From Paenibacillus luteus (GTDB lineage: Bacteria; Bacillota; Bacilli; Paenibacillales; Paenibacillaceae): a DNA stretch of 64,000 nt. Below, in pieces: positions 27,732 to 37,022 of the stretch (position 1 is the stretch's first letter; each line of letters starts with the position of its first letter). Where the stretch lies: positions 76,911-140,910 of the forward strand of contig NZ_SKCD01000009.1 of NCBI RefSeq assembly GCF_006542765.1, given 5' to 3'. The translations under genes were made by a program, and so were the position numbers. A model generated the notes under the pieces. The model was not told the origin of the DNA and ran no database searches. It saw nothing but the letters and a program-made list of their open reading frames with translations.

Positions 27732-29420
27732 GAGGCCACTGAAGAACTCACCATATTGCTTCAGTTGTCTCTCATAAGGCATAAAAAAGACATACTTCCT
27801 GCTAAGATAAGGGGAAGGATGTCTTTTTTAGTTGTATATGGATCTACTTATCGCGCTTTTTCAATCTTTCAGTTTTAGTATTCGTTTAAGATTTACAGCG
27901 AATATGGCCATTGCCCCTTGCATTTCCATACCAAGCAGACCCGAGGATGTGGCTACATCATACCCGTGTCCATGTTTAAGTTCACTGTTCTTTGCTTCAA
28001 TTTTGTAGCGCCCCTTCGATTTTTTCTTGAAGTACTCCGTCTCTTGGAACGCCATTTGCGCGGAGTGCTCCTCCGATTTCATGCTTACAGAATAGCTCTT
28101 GCTGTTCGCACCTTCTTTGTAGCAGCCCTCTTGGAGCGGACAACGCTTGCCCACATCAAAGTAATAGGTATCTACTTGGTTTTTACCGACGCCTTTTTTA
28201 CCTTGCCGAGCCTTGTGGATAGCCATATGACCAGCCGGGCATACGTACATGCCAGCATCTTTGTTGAATAAAAATTCATCTTCATTTTTACGGCCACCTT
28301 GCGTGATAAGCGGATTGAGCTTGGCTACCAGTTCAATCCCATTGTTCTTCGTGTACGAAAGGTTACCCTTTTCGGAGTAGGCGGTATCACCAATGACGGT
28401 TTTGACCTGCATGCCGGCTCCTTTGCTTTTTTCGATGAGCGTTTGCAGTTGCTTGCCGTCATTCTTCTCGCCGGTGGTAATGACAGCTGCTGTAATGATA
28501 CGTTCCTCGGTCATGGCCAGATGTGTTTTGTATCCAAAGAAGGAAGAGTCTGCACTCTTATGTCCCACACGCGCATCCGGATCCGCTGTCAGGCGAAGTT
28601 GCTCGACATCATCCGCTACAGTTTCTTTCAGCAGGTTAAGCGGTTCTAGGATTTTAGGTACCTGTGCGATTCCGGATTCGGTTTCAATGAAGACGACGAG
28701 CTTCTGACAATACTCGATTTCGTCTTCGAGTACAGAGGTTGTGTTCTTTGCTGGCATTTTGGCTTTGATTGATTCATCCATAGTGTAAACGGCCTTTCGT
28801 ACCTTCCGTGCACGATCTTGCAGAATATCTTGCGGCGATTTCTGGTTATAGCGCGCTTTCGTATGCGTAGCGTCAACGATGATGACGTTGCTCTTCAGGA
28901 TATTTTGCTCGATGGCAAGTGCTACGGTTTTGCCAATGAGCATGTCCAAGAGGTTTATGTCTTTCAACCGTATTTTGCGGAATTTGGTGAGGGAGCTCGG
29001 GTCAATTACGGATTCCTCTGGTGCCATACCAAGGAAGTACTTGAACGACAGGTCATACTTAGAGCGCTCGACAATGTCTACATCGGATAGTTCAAAGATC
29101 GCTTTCAGCAACAAATACTTAAACATGCGAATAGGATCAATGGCATTTCGTCCATTGTCCAAGCAATATTTCACTTTCAGCTCCTCGTATATAAAGGCAA
29201 AGTCCACTAGTTCGTTGATTTGACGGAGCATATTGTCCTTCGGCACAACAATGTCATACAGTGCCGCGTAAGGACTCAAAACCAAAGTTTGTTGTTGTCG
29301 ATTCATCCGCTCTCACCCATTTCTCGTAATCACTTAATTATACGACAAAAAAGGTACAGTCTCTTCAACTTTCTTGAAGGACTGTACCTTTTCTAAGAGA
29401 CGGACTTTTTCAGTGGCCTC
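27732..29420 (-). mobile_element. IS1182-family insertion sequence, 1689 bp
   Basis: The inverted ends are GAGGCCACTGAAGAACT at 27732 and the matching GAGGCCACTGAAAAAGT on the other strand ending at 29420. The nine bases ATTATGGGG occur directly outside both ends (27723-27731 and 29421-29429), a probable target duplication. Inside each end lies a hairpin (27781-27828 and 29346-29392) that blocks outside transcription, as is common in this family. The transposase is intact. Confidence 0.85.
27861..29306 (-). CDS. IS1182-family transposase, 481 aa
   Basis: An intact DDE transposase. The N-terminal domain has IDPIRMFKYLLLKAIFELSD and SKYDLSFKYFLGMAPEES, typical of IS1182. The catalytic Asp lies in VIIVDATHTKARYNQ near residue 148, the second in KTVIGDTAYSEKGN near 320 and the Glu in the YKIEAKNSELKHGHGYD segment near 440. 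A cysteine cluster (CPAGH, CPLQEGC) sits between. Length is normal for the family. Other long frames on the opposite strand here are shadows of this gene. Confidence 0.95.
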   Translation of the reverse strand: MNRQQQTLVLSPYAALYDIVVPKDNMLRQINELVDFAFIYEELKVKYCLDNGRNAIDPIRMFKYLLLKAIFELSDVDIVERSKYDLSFKYFLGMAPEESVIDPSSLTKFRKIRLKDINLLDMLIGKTVALAIEQNILKSNVIIVDATHTKARYNQKSPQDILQDRARKVRKAVYTMDESIKAKMPAKNTTSVLEDEIEYCQKLVVFIETESGIAQVPKILEPLNLLKETVADDVEQLRLTADPDARVGHKSADSSFFGYKTHLAMTEERIITAAVITTGEKNDGKQLQTLIEKSKGAGMQVKTVIGDTAYSEKGNLSYTKNNGIELVAKLNPLITQGGRKNEDEFLFNKDAGMYVCPAGHMAIHKARQGKKGVGKNQVDTYYFDVGKRCPLQEGCYKEGANSKSYSVSMKSEEHSAQMAFQETEYFKKKSKGRYKIEAKNSELKHGHGYDVATSSGLLGMEMQGAMAIFAVNLKRILKLKD

Positions 29421-29569
29421 ATTATGGGGTGGGCAGTTGTTTTATGGAAAGCAATACTGTTTGCCATACTTCCTGGATGACGCATGTAGAGTTAAAGTTC
29501 AGTCACCTTTAATTCGTACCCAAATCGTTATATTACGTTTATACAGCTTAACGATACGGGGTGAGCATA

Positions 29570-30227
29570 ATGAGCAAAAAGCAAGATCGACTCAAAGATG
29601 GAACGAACAAATTCATGCCCGGCAAAATCGCGGCACTGGTAAAATGGAATAACAGGCCGTTTCTGGACACGATGATTGATGACAGTACTCCTGTGAAGAA
29701 ACTGGTGGCGTGGTGTAATGATAACGATTTCCTGAACAGCCTTCCCACCATGTATTCTTACATTAGGCAACGCCGGAAAGCGATTGTAAATGGGCTTACG
29801 ATGGAACTTCTACACTCGAAGGAAGACCCGCTCAAGAAGGCATTGGAAGATGCTACGATGAAGAAAACAAGAGAAAAAGGTAACGCGCAGTATAAGGAGA
29901 ACTGCTGGACGAAGTCATTTACAGGGGTTTCAACACGTTGAGCAAGATGGAAGTGATTAGTCCTGTCACCGCCATCAAGGCGATGGAGATGAAACACAAG
30001 CTCACCAATGGTAGTACGGGCGGCTATACTCACTATGGGCTGGAGGAAATTAAGCTGCAAGGGAACAGGCAATTACCACGGCGATTTTACAGTTCGTTCC
30101 GGTGGAGCAGCATGATGCTGTGATCGAGCTTATGGAAACGGTGACGCGAGAGTATTACGAATCCATCGGCTTGGGAGAAGCCTATGTGCAACAAGTGGCA
30201 AGGGAAGCACTGGAAGATTATGCGTGA
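29570..30227 (+). pseudogene. Phage-like gene with two frameshifts
   Basis: It starts with a good site (GGGGTGA) at MSKKQDRLKDGTNKFMPGK. The first frame runs to about 29898. A one-base loss moves the coding to ELLDEVIYRGFNTLSKMEVI, which continues to about 30045. A second shift at CTGCAAGGGAAC leads to EQAITTAILQFVPVEQHDAV and the natural end REALEDYA. Joined, it encodes about 218 residues with an HTH-like N-terminal half (SLPTMYSYIRQRRKAIVNGL). I associate this kind of sequence with phage genomes of Bacillales but cannot name the function. It is the only phage-like gene here, so it is probably a remnant. Confidence 0.65.
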
Positions 30228-30230
30228 CGA

Positions 30231-30263
30231 AAAGGAGAACGCCTGTGATGGACGTTCTCCTTT
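30231..30263 (+). terminator. Terminator after the phage-like remnant
   Basis: An AAAGGAGAACG / CGTTCTCCTTT perfect stem begins a few bases past the stop codon. Confidence 0.8.
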
Positions 30264-30301
30264 GTCATTGGCTTGGTGGAGCTTGTGTGAGACTATGCGT
30301 C

Positions 30302-30844
30302 TTACTTACGTCTTTTTAGTTCTTCAGCAATTTGAACAAATATACTTGAAAGAGTAATCTCCGACCCGCCTCTAGCCTGATTCATATGAAAACCAGAATT
30401 ATTAAAAAAGCGTTTCATGAGTTCTTTATCTGCCAGCATTTCACCTACATTATCAATGAGGTCTAAGAGTTCAAAATTCCTCAACTCTCTCATGATATCT
30501 TCTTGAACTAAGGATGTGTAATCTTGCTTTTCTACCCAATCCAAAAACGCCCCACGTGACTTCGTGTTCGGAGCCCGGTCATGACAGCTTTTACACATCA
30601 GAAATAGATTATCCGGGATATCCTCTCCACCAAACTGACGGGCAATGATATGGCAACGCTGAAGAGGTGTCCTTTCCCAATTCTTTATTATCTCTTCACG
30701 TGTAGCACTGGGCTTGTTCAAATCATATGTATCATTGAAATCGCGTTTGCAAGCCCAACAACACGGTTCCCCCCAGTCAAATCCCCTCTTATCTAACCAG
30801 TCCATCCAATGTTCAAAAATCTGGGCTTTAGTTGGCATAGTCAT
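30302..30844 (-). CDS. HNH endonuclease-like protein, 180 aa
   Basis: Residues about 25-95 form an HNH domain: CCWACKRDF supplies the first zinc cysteines, LQRCHIIARQFGGEDIPDNL contains the catalytic His and the Asn, and FLMCKSCHDRAPN gives the second Cys pair and the terminal His. The rest (about 95-180) is helical and unrecognised. It would cut DNA with one metal ion. An AAGGAG site precedes the ATG. It is the last gene of a three-gene operon with two HEPN-motif proteins, 12 bp after the preceding stop, which suggests a defence module; the activity is inferred from motif and context only. Confidence 0.8.
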   Translation of the reverse strand: MTMPTKAQIFEHWMDWLDKRGFDWGEPCCWACKRDFNDTYDLNKPSATREEIIKNWERTPLQRCHIIARQFGGEDIPDNLFLMCKSCHDRAPNTKSRGAFLDWVEKQDYTSLVQEDIMRELRNFELLDLIDNVGEMLADKELMKRFFNNSGFHMNQARGGSEITLSSIFVQIAEELKRRK

Positions 30845-30856
30845 GGTTTATTCTCC

Positions 30857-31636
30857 TTAGGGATTCATGTGCCTAGTTATCTTTTCTTTTATGGCATTTT
30901 TCACAATATCATCAAGATCATTTAGACATTCATTTATTTCTTTAATAGCTAAAGCAATTTCACTGTCTACTTGAGTATGCCCCAAGTGATTTCTAAGCCA
31001 TGTGAACCTTGTTTCTAAAGCATTACTTCTAACCATGTTTCCGTTTTGTTTAATCATCTTTGTTGATTGTCTTCTATAATTTAGTTCATCAGGGCTAGCT
31101 AAAAGAATATGTGCATCAACTTCCTGTTGTTTGCTAGCTCCTATGATTACCATTAGCAGACTATACAAAAACATAAATTTGCCCAAACCATCATGATGAT
31201 TCATTGATTGCTTATACAATTCATAGTAAATATGACTTGTCTGAGATGTTTTAATCAGCCCAATAAATTCATCAATTTGTTCTTGCTTCAAATCAAGCAT
31301 TATATCAAACTTAATTGACATTCTGTTGGTAATCAACGGTTGAGGTTTGATGTTTTCAGAAATAAGATATGGCTCTCCAACCTGAAATCCTCTCACAAAT
31401 ACCAAGCTATTTATAATTTCTTGTATTTTGTGGTCACCAAGTTCTTTTGCCCTATCATAATCAATTGGTTCTTGATACCAAATGGTTATTCTTATTAACC
31501 CTCTTTTAGGCTTGTCTCTTTCGCTTGAAAATTTGATATGCACTTCTTTAATTTCTTCATCACTCAAATCAACAGAAATTTCCTGTTCAACAAAAGCTGA
31601 CTGAGAACTGCAAATATATTGTAGATATTTTGACAT
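30857..31636 (-). CDS. HEPN-motif protein, 259 aa
   Basis: The start MSKYLQYICSS is chosen because AGGGGGA lies just before it; the frame is open 13 codons further. The N-terminal half is beta-rich with no known domain. The C-terminal half is helical and ends with ETRFTWLRNHLGHTQ near residue 215. RNHLGH is the R-x4-H signature of HEPN ribonucleases. The order, beta sensor first and HEPN helices last, occurs in ApeA-like and other abortive-infection proteins. It is the middle gene of the operon, 60 bp after the 429-frame gene and 12 bp before the HNH gene. The nuclease role is inferred. Confidence 0.6.
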   Translation of the reverse strand: MSKYLQYICSSQSAFVEQEISVDLSDEEIKEVHIKFSSERDKPKRGLIRITIWYQEPIDYDRAKELGDHKIQEIINSLVFVRGFQVGEPYLISENIKPQPLITNRMSIKFDIMLDLKQEQIDEFIGLIKTSQTSHIYYELYKQSMNHHDGLGKFMFLYSLLMVIIGASKQQEVDAHILLASPDELNYRRQSTKMIKQNGNMVRSNALETRFTWLRNHLGHTQVDSEIALAIKEINECLNDLDDIVKNAIKEKITRHMNP

Positions 31637-31696
31637 ACAATCCCCCTGTGTTGATGCTTGATCCACTTGTTCCATAGGATTAAATCACTATAAAAT

Positions 31697-32977
31697 TTAA
31701 ACATACCACGTGTAACTAATCCATTTCGATCTGGTCGCATTAGGACTAACAAGATTGCCCTGGTCATCTTCACAAATCATTACAAAGTCATGAGACTTCT
31801 CTAACCGACGTCCAAACTCTTCAACTTGTAATTTTACAGAGACTTTCGTATTAGAAAGACCCACATCAATAACTGAAACAAACTCGTATGAAATTAATAA
31901 CTGGCTCTTAAAGTGCTCTCGTACCTTTAATGGTGCAGTTTTTGTATCAAATACCTTGTGTGGTAGTATCATGGTCATTCTTCCGTAATTTTTTTGCATC
32001 CAGTACCCTAAAAATTCATTCAACGCGTATTCAGGAGTACCTTGGATAAATAAATCGTGATTTATAGAGATGGATTCACGTGGCTTCCAACTTTCAATCT
32101 CTTGCTTGAAGTTTTCTATTTCTTGTACCTTTTCAAGTATATCTAAGAATGACTCCTCTGGCTTATCCTCCGGGGCTGTAGTTTCTCCTCGTTCCACCTT
32201 TGCAGCCCACTCACCAACGGCAAAAAGAAGTGCCCATGTTTTCGCAGCTACAATTTCATTATCATAGCTGAGGTCTGTCCCATGTAAGATACCATTTCGG
32301 TATGGGAGACTAATTGGCTCGGTTGTCGTCTTCCGACGACCCTTACGTATAATTCTTACTAGCTTACCTAATCCTTGACTGTGAGCAGCAATGGAATCCC
32401 AAGCCTCTAATTGAGTCGACCCTGCCGAAATTCCTTTATGATCTTCATGTAGTTCATTTACAAGACCATCCGTTAAAGCCAGTACAACCGGAACACATGC
32501 GTGATACCGTTTCTCTTCATAATCGATCAATGCTTTTAACGCCAATTCCTTTCTTGGTCGAAAAGCTTTAATTGAGTTCAGTCGTTTTATCTGAAATCTT
32601 ATCGTCTCTACATTATAATATTGTATGATCTGATCTAGCGCTTCCTTAAAATTACCCGCCTCGGCTTTTAGTACTACTTCCTTCGCAACTTCAAAATTCA
32701 TCATGCCGTACATTATCCAGCCATGATCGGCAAAAAAGTTATTAAACCTGTCGGGTATACTAACAAACTCACTTGTTTGTCTAGCCATTCCATCTATGCC
32801 TTGTAAGGCGTCTTCCATCTTATCAACTTCAGCCCCAAATTCCTTAAGAAATGGACTTAAAACCGGCATAGCCTGCTTCAAATTCACCAAACTTGTTGCA
32901 TTCGAGGATAGCTCTTTCATACTTGCAATCTCACGAAGACGCTTTTTGCCCTGCTTTTTTGGTCTTCTCTTCGCCAT
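31697..32977 (-). CDS. HEPN-motif protein, 426 aa
   Basis: The ATG at 32977 (MAKRRPKKQGKKRLREIASM) follows GGGAG by eight bases. The N-terminus is very basic. Residues about 75-265 are helical, and SLPYRNGILHGTDLSYDN near residue 225 contains RNGILH, a textbook R-x4-H HEPN ribonuclease motif with the usual helix before it (YHACVPVVLALTDGLVNEL). The last 120 residues are a separate alpha/beta part (PEYALNEFLGYWMQKNYGRM). It is the first gene of the HEPN-HEPN-HNH operon and lies next to an rlmH-like attachment repeat. RNA cleavage upon infection is a reasonable hypothesis. Confidence 0.65.
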   Translation of the reverse strand: MAKRRPKKQGKKRLREIASMKELSSNATSLVNLKQAMPVLSPFLKEFGAEVDKMEDALQGIDGMARQTSEFVSIPDRFNNFFADHGWIMYGMMNFEVAKEVVLKAEAGNFKEALDQIIQYYNVETIRFQIKRLNSIKAFRPRKELALKALIDYEEKRYHACVPVVLALTDGLVNELHEDHKGISAGSTQLEAWDSIAAHSQGLGKLVRIIRKGRRKTTTEPISLPYRNGILHGTDLSYDNEIVAAKTWALLFAVGEWAAKVERGETTAPEDKPEESFLDILEKVQEIENFKQEIESWKPRESISINHDLFIQGTPEYALNEFLGYWMQKNYGRMTMILPHKVFDTKTAPLKVREHFKSQLLISYEFVSVIDVGLSNTKVSVKLQVEEFGRRLEKSHDFVMICEDDQGNLVSPNATRSKWISYTWYV

Positions 32978-33021
32978 AGGCCCCACTCCCTGCTTATAAT
33001 CTCTTACTTAAATCCACCACC

Positions 33022-33134
33022 ATTTTTCGCTGTAACTTATGGTACTGTCCCCTCGACTAATCTAATTGCCTGATATACCCGCTTTAGCAATTAACACGCG
33101 CATAAGCTGGTGCGGGTAGGTCATACGGCCGAAG
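33022..33134 (-). repeat. Copy of the rlmH 3' end with attachment-like core (att3)
   Basis: On the minus strand the segment encodes FGRMTYPHQLMRV, and over 100 bases it aligns with the last 100 bases of rlmH with one base length difference. It then runs into ACCATAAGTTACAGCGAAAAAT, matching TATCATAAGTAACGGCGGAAAAAT at the true rlmH end. It is a diverged duplicate of the rlmH terminus lying about 5.6 kb downstream of the real gene, in the same orientation. Confidence 0.7.
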
Positions 33135-33172
33135 AATTTGTTGTTGGTGGGGACGGTTGCGCGGCGGTTAGT

Positions 33173-33266
33173 CGGTACAGGGATATCAGATAATTCCGCT
33201 TCAATTAAAATTTGCGGATCAAGGGCCGAATGACCCGATGTGTAAATATAGTATTAGGCGAAATTA
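33173..33266 (-). repeat. Conserved downstream repeat R, copy 1
   Basis: About 95 bases shared with 37022-37116, each starting at the stop codon of an accessory gene (TAATAC then a SGHSALxPQ-coding stretch) and ending at CCTGTACCG. Roughly three quarters of positions match. Here it leads directly into the rlmH-like terminus. Confidence 0.65.
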
Positions 33267-34037
33267 ATCTTCCCTTCAACATCCCACTCTTCTATTAACA
33301 ACCCCATGGCAACTTTCCAAACCTCATCTATTTCAGTAGTTGCCACGTTATTTACTCGACATATTTTATTTAGAACCGAATATGTAAATTGGATAACACG
33401 CGCAAAAATAAGAGAGGCATTAAAATCCATTGCCCCAAGATTCAGAGTGATGTTTCCAAACTCTCATGTTCAAATACACCTTTTAATGAATATATATCAC
33501 TATGCACATAGCTAGAATTCCAAGAATAAATAAACTCGTACCACTCTTCTGCTTCCTTTCCTACTTCTTTAGCCATCTCTCGGAGATTCTTATTGCTCCA
33601 CCGATTTTTGGATTTGAATTTATCTTTCACTCGTTCATAGTTCTGAATTATTTCCTCTTTATCATAGTCGATTTCGTAAAATGGTCGATACTTTTCGACC
33701 TTCGCCATTGTGTTATGTTGATCTACATAACAATAATCATTGTATTGCTGTATTCTTTCTTCAGGATTCAAAAGAATATACAGTAGTGTTATTGCCTGCT
33801 CTAGCAATATTCTTAAATGTGCTTGTGAATCTTCTTCGTACCCATTTATCACAAGAACTTTAAAAGCCCCATTTATTTTACGTATCGGGCCAAGAACAAA
33901 GTAATAAATTCACCTGTCATTTTATCTGGCACAATGCTAACAAGCAACATATCTTCAATAAATTCGAAAAAATGATCATAAGCAGCAATTGATTTCTGGT
34001 GAGACCTTTTCATTCTCCTTACAATTGAACCATTCAT
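33254..34037 (-). pseudogene. DUF5677-like gene with two frameshifts
   Basis: It starts MNGSIVRRMKRSHQKSIAAY and breaks near 33,890, where the frame moves to GPIRKINGAFKVLVINGYEE. That continues through LRILLEQAITLLYILLNPEE and YSWNSSYVHSDIYSLKG. A second shift near 33,445 restores LNLGAMDFNASLIFARVIQF to the end at 33254. The joined product is about 260 residues with the E-Q-A-I-x-L and Y-V-H-x-D-x-Y segments I associate with DUF5677 proteins, a HEPN-like family common in accessory regions. It lies between two attachment-like repeats and is probably dead cargo. Confidence 0.65.
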
Positions 34038-34152
34038 TATTTTCACCTATAGATTTAATTAATTCGAATCAGCGCTCATGTGCGTACGACGTCCCAAGCT
34101 CGAGCTAATATGTAACCGGCTCCCCCCTTTCAACCATGTTATATATCCAATT
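34038..34152. other. Gap between cargo gene and attachment-like repeat
   Basis: I see no gene or site here other than the presumed promoter of the DUF5677 remnant. Confidence 0.3.
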
Positions 34153-34248
34153 ATCATCTATTAAGTCAGCTAGGAGCAGGGTGAATATATGGCGAGATGA
34201 ACTTTTCCACACTTTAATTTTTCGCCGTCACTTATGGTACAGTTCTCC
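34153..34248 (-). repeat. Attachment-like repeat att2
   Basis: On the minus strand GAACTGTACCATAAGTGACG followed by GCGAAAAATT matches the rlmH end (codons E-P-Y-H-K-stop; here E-L-Y-H-K-stop). The next 60-75 bases, including GAATATATGGCGA on the plus strand, match the sequence directly downstream of rlmH (38581-38640). Upstream of the core there is no rlmH similarity. Confidence 0.75.
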
Positions 34249-34401
34249 TCGTAGAGAGCTTCGGCAACGAGAAATGACCGAGGTTACTAGACCCACGGCT
34301 ATTACAAAATTATTATCTTTAAGCTTACTTCCTCCACGAAAGTACAAGTCTTCGTATTTCTATGTTCAAGTTTATCAGCCTTACATAATGTGTTACAATA
34401 C

Positions 34402-34980
34402 TTACCTTTTTTTAAAATACCTATCCATTGATTCTATACTTCTTAAACCATATATAAAAATAACGAGACATAGAGACATTATTCCGAAAGCAGAATTGTA
34501 AATATCCGTTAATTCCTTAAAATAAGTAATTTCAAATGGATGAACAATAAAAGAAACAATGAAGCACACAAACGCAATCCAAAAGAACCTTTTATATGCA
34601 TTTCTAGAGGTATCCCTACCTATAAATTGAATCCATTTAGGGGAAATATTGCTACCTTCCATTTGCATTCCTATAAGACATAGATCCGATGCTACAAAAA
34701 AGAAAGATGAAGCCGTTAGAAAGAACATTTGTATTGTTGAAAACTTATAAATTCCCGTAATACTTAATAACATTAGAATCAGTAGGCTGCAACAAAAAAC
34801 TAGGCAGCAGTATAAAGGAAACCTAAGCCAGAAGATAAGATCGTTATCAGTACTTTCTGTTTCCAACGAATTCCCAGAAATTTCACTTTTTAAGTGTTGA
34901 ATAGTTCTTCTTTGTTTTGCAAATAAAAATAGTAGGATTGTTACTATAACCAACAATATAATAATTACAGCTATTGTCAT
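34402..34980 (-). CDS. Orphan membrane protein, 192 aa
   Basis: An N-terminal helix (AVIIILLVIVTILLFLFA), a short cytosolic Gln/Lys/Glu linker, then about four further membrane helices between residues 50 and 185, with the last part ending in basic residues YFKKR. No family is recognised. A GGGG site lies before the ATG. It is the only intact gene in the distal part of the rlmH-proximal cassette. Small multi-helix proteins often act as effectors in defence pairs, but no partner is adjacent. Confidence 0.65.
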   Translation of the reverse strand: MTIAVIIILLVIVTILLFLFAKQRRTIQHLKSEISGNSLETESTDNDLIFWLRFPLYCCLVFCCSLLILMLLSITGIYKFSTIQMFFLTASSFFFVASDLCLIGMQMEGSNISPKWIQFIGRDTSRNAYKRFFWIAFVCFIVSFIVHPFEITYFKELTDIYNSAFGIMSLCLVIFIYGLRSIESMDRYFKKR

Positions 34981-35684
34981 GTATTTAACCCCTAATAGTT
35001 TTTCATAAGTTGTTATGACGAGATATTACGACTTCGGATGCGTTCTAACAATCAGTATTAATTGGGTCATTCATAAACAACATTGAGAACCCTTTTAACA
35101 TTTTCTGTGCTCACAACTCAGAGAGATTTAAAGAAGTGTAACGGCAGCTCGAAGACCTGGCAACGCAGGGTTATCTACCTAACTTTATTTCTCCAACTGC
35201 TTCGGGCAGACCGAGCCAGATCACCCACAGCGTGTCCATGCCATCCAAGTATTACTTCTATTGAATTATAAAGTTGTTTTTGTTAATTATACATAAATCT
35301 CTCACAACTAAGTAAGAAGTACAAACTTTTTCTATCACTTCTTCAAATTCATCAATTGTTGAAAAAAATCTTGATGGTCGCTCCATAATGAAAAACAAAA
35401 GGAAATAACTAAAATTTTTCGATTTGAAGAAATATCATGATTAAATGTTTGTTCGTTTCTGAACTAATTCCTCCAAGGATGGCCTTTTCGTACATTATAT
35501 TATGTTTTAACGATGGTAACAGAAGAGAATTGCGAGAGGCAATAATTGAAGAGTGAACTGAATTCGAAAAGAAATTTTCAAGCTCTTATTTGTTCACTAA
35601 ATATAATTGTTTAAAGTTATAATTTATGTAACATTCTTCATTTTTTTTATTTTAGCATTAAATTTTACCGTCTGCAATTTTTCT
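34981..35684. other. AT-rich gap with a gene scrap
   Basis: No intact gene. A 40-codon plus-strand tail at 35142-35264 (RQLEDLATQGYLPNF then ISPTASGRPSQITHSV) looks like the wing-helix end of a small regulator or replication protein, cut at its 5' side by a stop. The rest is AT-rich without visible structure. Confidence 0.35.
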
Positions 35685-37022
35685 GGGTCTGTCAAACATT
35701 TTGTGTAAACTCTCTTAATGCTTCATCTCGAGGGGGCTATCGTAAATACTGGCCAATGCGATCCGGAAAGAACACGGAAAGTTGCAGCAGCATTTGACCC
35801 CAATTCTGAACACGCCCCGTCCATTTACGGGTGACATCTATAGTTGCTAGATAAAGCATTTTAGTAAGGATTCGTCCGTTGGAAAGATGCTTTTACCTTT
35901 CATTACCTTACGCAATTGACGGTGGTAACTCTCAATAATAGTAGTGGTATAGATGATTATACGGATCTCTGCGGGGGTATTTGAAGAAAGTTGCAAGCTC
36001 TTCCCAGTTATTACGCCAGGAACGGATAATAAACGGATATTTGCTCCCCCAGGTCTCCTCGAAGCGATCAAGCTCTACAAGAGTCATCTCCTCATTAACG
36101 ACTTTGTAGATGGGTTTCAGATCAGCGGTTACCTTCTTCAAGTCCTTATAAGAAACGAAACGAGTGGAGATTAGGATCTGATGGACGATACACTTTTGTA
36201 TTTCTGTTAGGGGATAACAGGCTGAAATCACTTCTGTGAAGCCTGTTAAGTTGTCTACACACGTAATGAGTATTCTTGTACACCGCGGTTTGTCAGATCA
36301 TTCAGGACACTAAGCCAGAACTTTGAGGACTCGTTTTCTCCGATCCACATACCCAGTACATCTTTACAACCATCGAGATCGATTCCAATGACCATGTAAA
36401 CTGCTTTGTTGACAATAGCACCATCCTGCTTCACCTTAAAGTGAATCGCATCAAGGAAAACAACGGTGTAAACGCCTTGTAACGGTCGATTTTTACTCAT
36501 TAATGAGAGGAATAATCTTGTTCGCGACATCGGATATGAAGGTTGGAGAGACCTCAATGTCATATAGATTGTGGAGGTGATCTTTAATCTCCCGAGAACT
36601 TATCCCCTTGGCATAGAGTGTAATAATTTAATCTTTAATCCCGGTCACATTGGATTGATGCTTCTTCACGACGAGCGCCTCACCTTCACGTTCGCGAGGA
36701 ACAGCGATTTCCTGCTCCCCATACTCACTAATGATATTTTTCTTGCTTTTGCCATTTCAGCAATTGGCCGTCTGCTTCTTCTATGTTTCATGTTTCTGGT
36801 AGCCGAGATGCTCATCCATCTCAGCCTCTAGTATCTCTTAGATCGTCTCCGCAAACAGATCTTTTAATGCATTATGAGTGTCCTGTGCGGATACGAGCTT
36901 GTTCTCCTTAATGAATGCTCGCAGCTGCAGTTTCGTCCATAAACCCATGTGTTCTCCCCAACCTTTCTTATATTTCCATTTTAATTGATTCGGAAGTTTA
37001 CATAATTCATTTTACAGACTCC
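35685..37022 (-). mobile_element. Decayed IS256-family element
   Basis: The inverted ends match: GGGTCTGTCAAACATTTTG on the left (from 35685) and GAGTCTGTAAAATGAATTA read inward from 37022, both continuing to TGTAAACT. No target duplication is found. The right end cuts repeat R copy 2 exactly after CCTGTACCG, and the left flank is unrelated, so a deletion followed the insertion. Confidence 0.75.
35737..36948 (-). pseudogene. IS256 (Mutator-like) transposase, multiply frameshifted
   Basis: The start MGLWTKLQLRAFIKEN (ATG at 36948) and the end VFFPDRIGQYLR are both present. In between are the hallmark segments VVFLDAIHFKVKQDGAIVNK (first catalytic Asp), MVIGIDLDGCKDVLGMWIGE, IIRSWRNNWEELATFFKYP and IIESYHRQLRKVMKGKSIFP (catalytic Glu). 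They are spread over at least four frames with several small deletions. The gene cannot be functional. Confidence 0.85.

Noticed and set aside
27918..29223. Long plus-strand frames over the IS1182 transposase.
   Set aside because: They are antisense shadows of the intact transposase and lack ribosome sites and recognisable domains.
29420..29560. A promoter delivered by IS1182 to the phage-like gene.
   Set aside because: No outward -35 or -10 pair could be seen at the element's right end; a hairpin there would rather block transcription.
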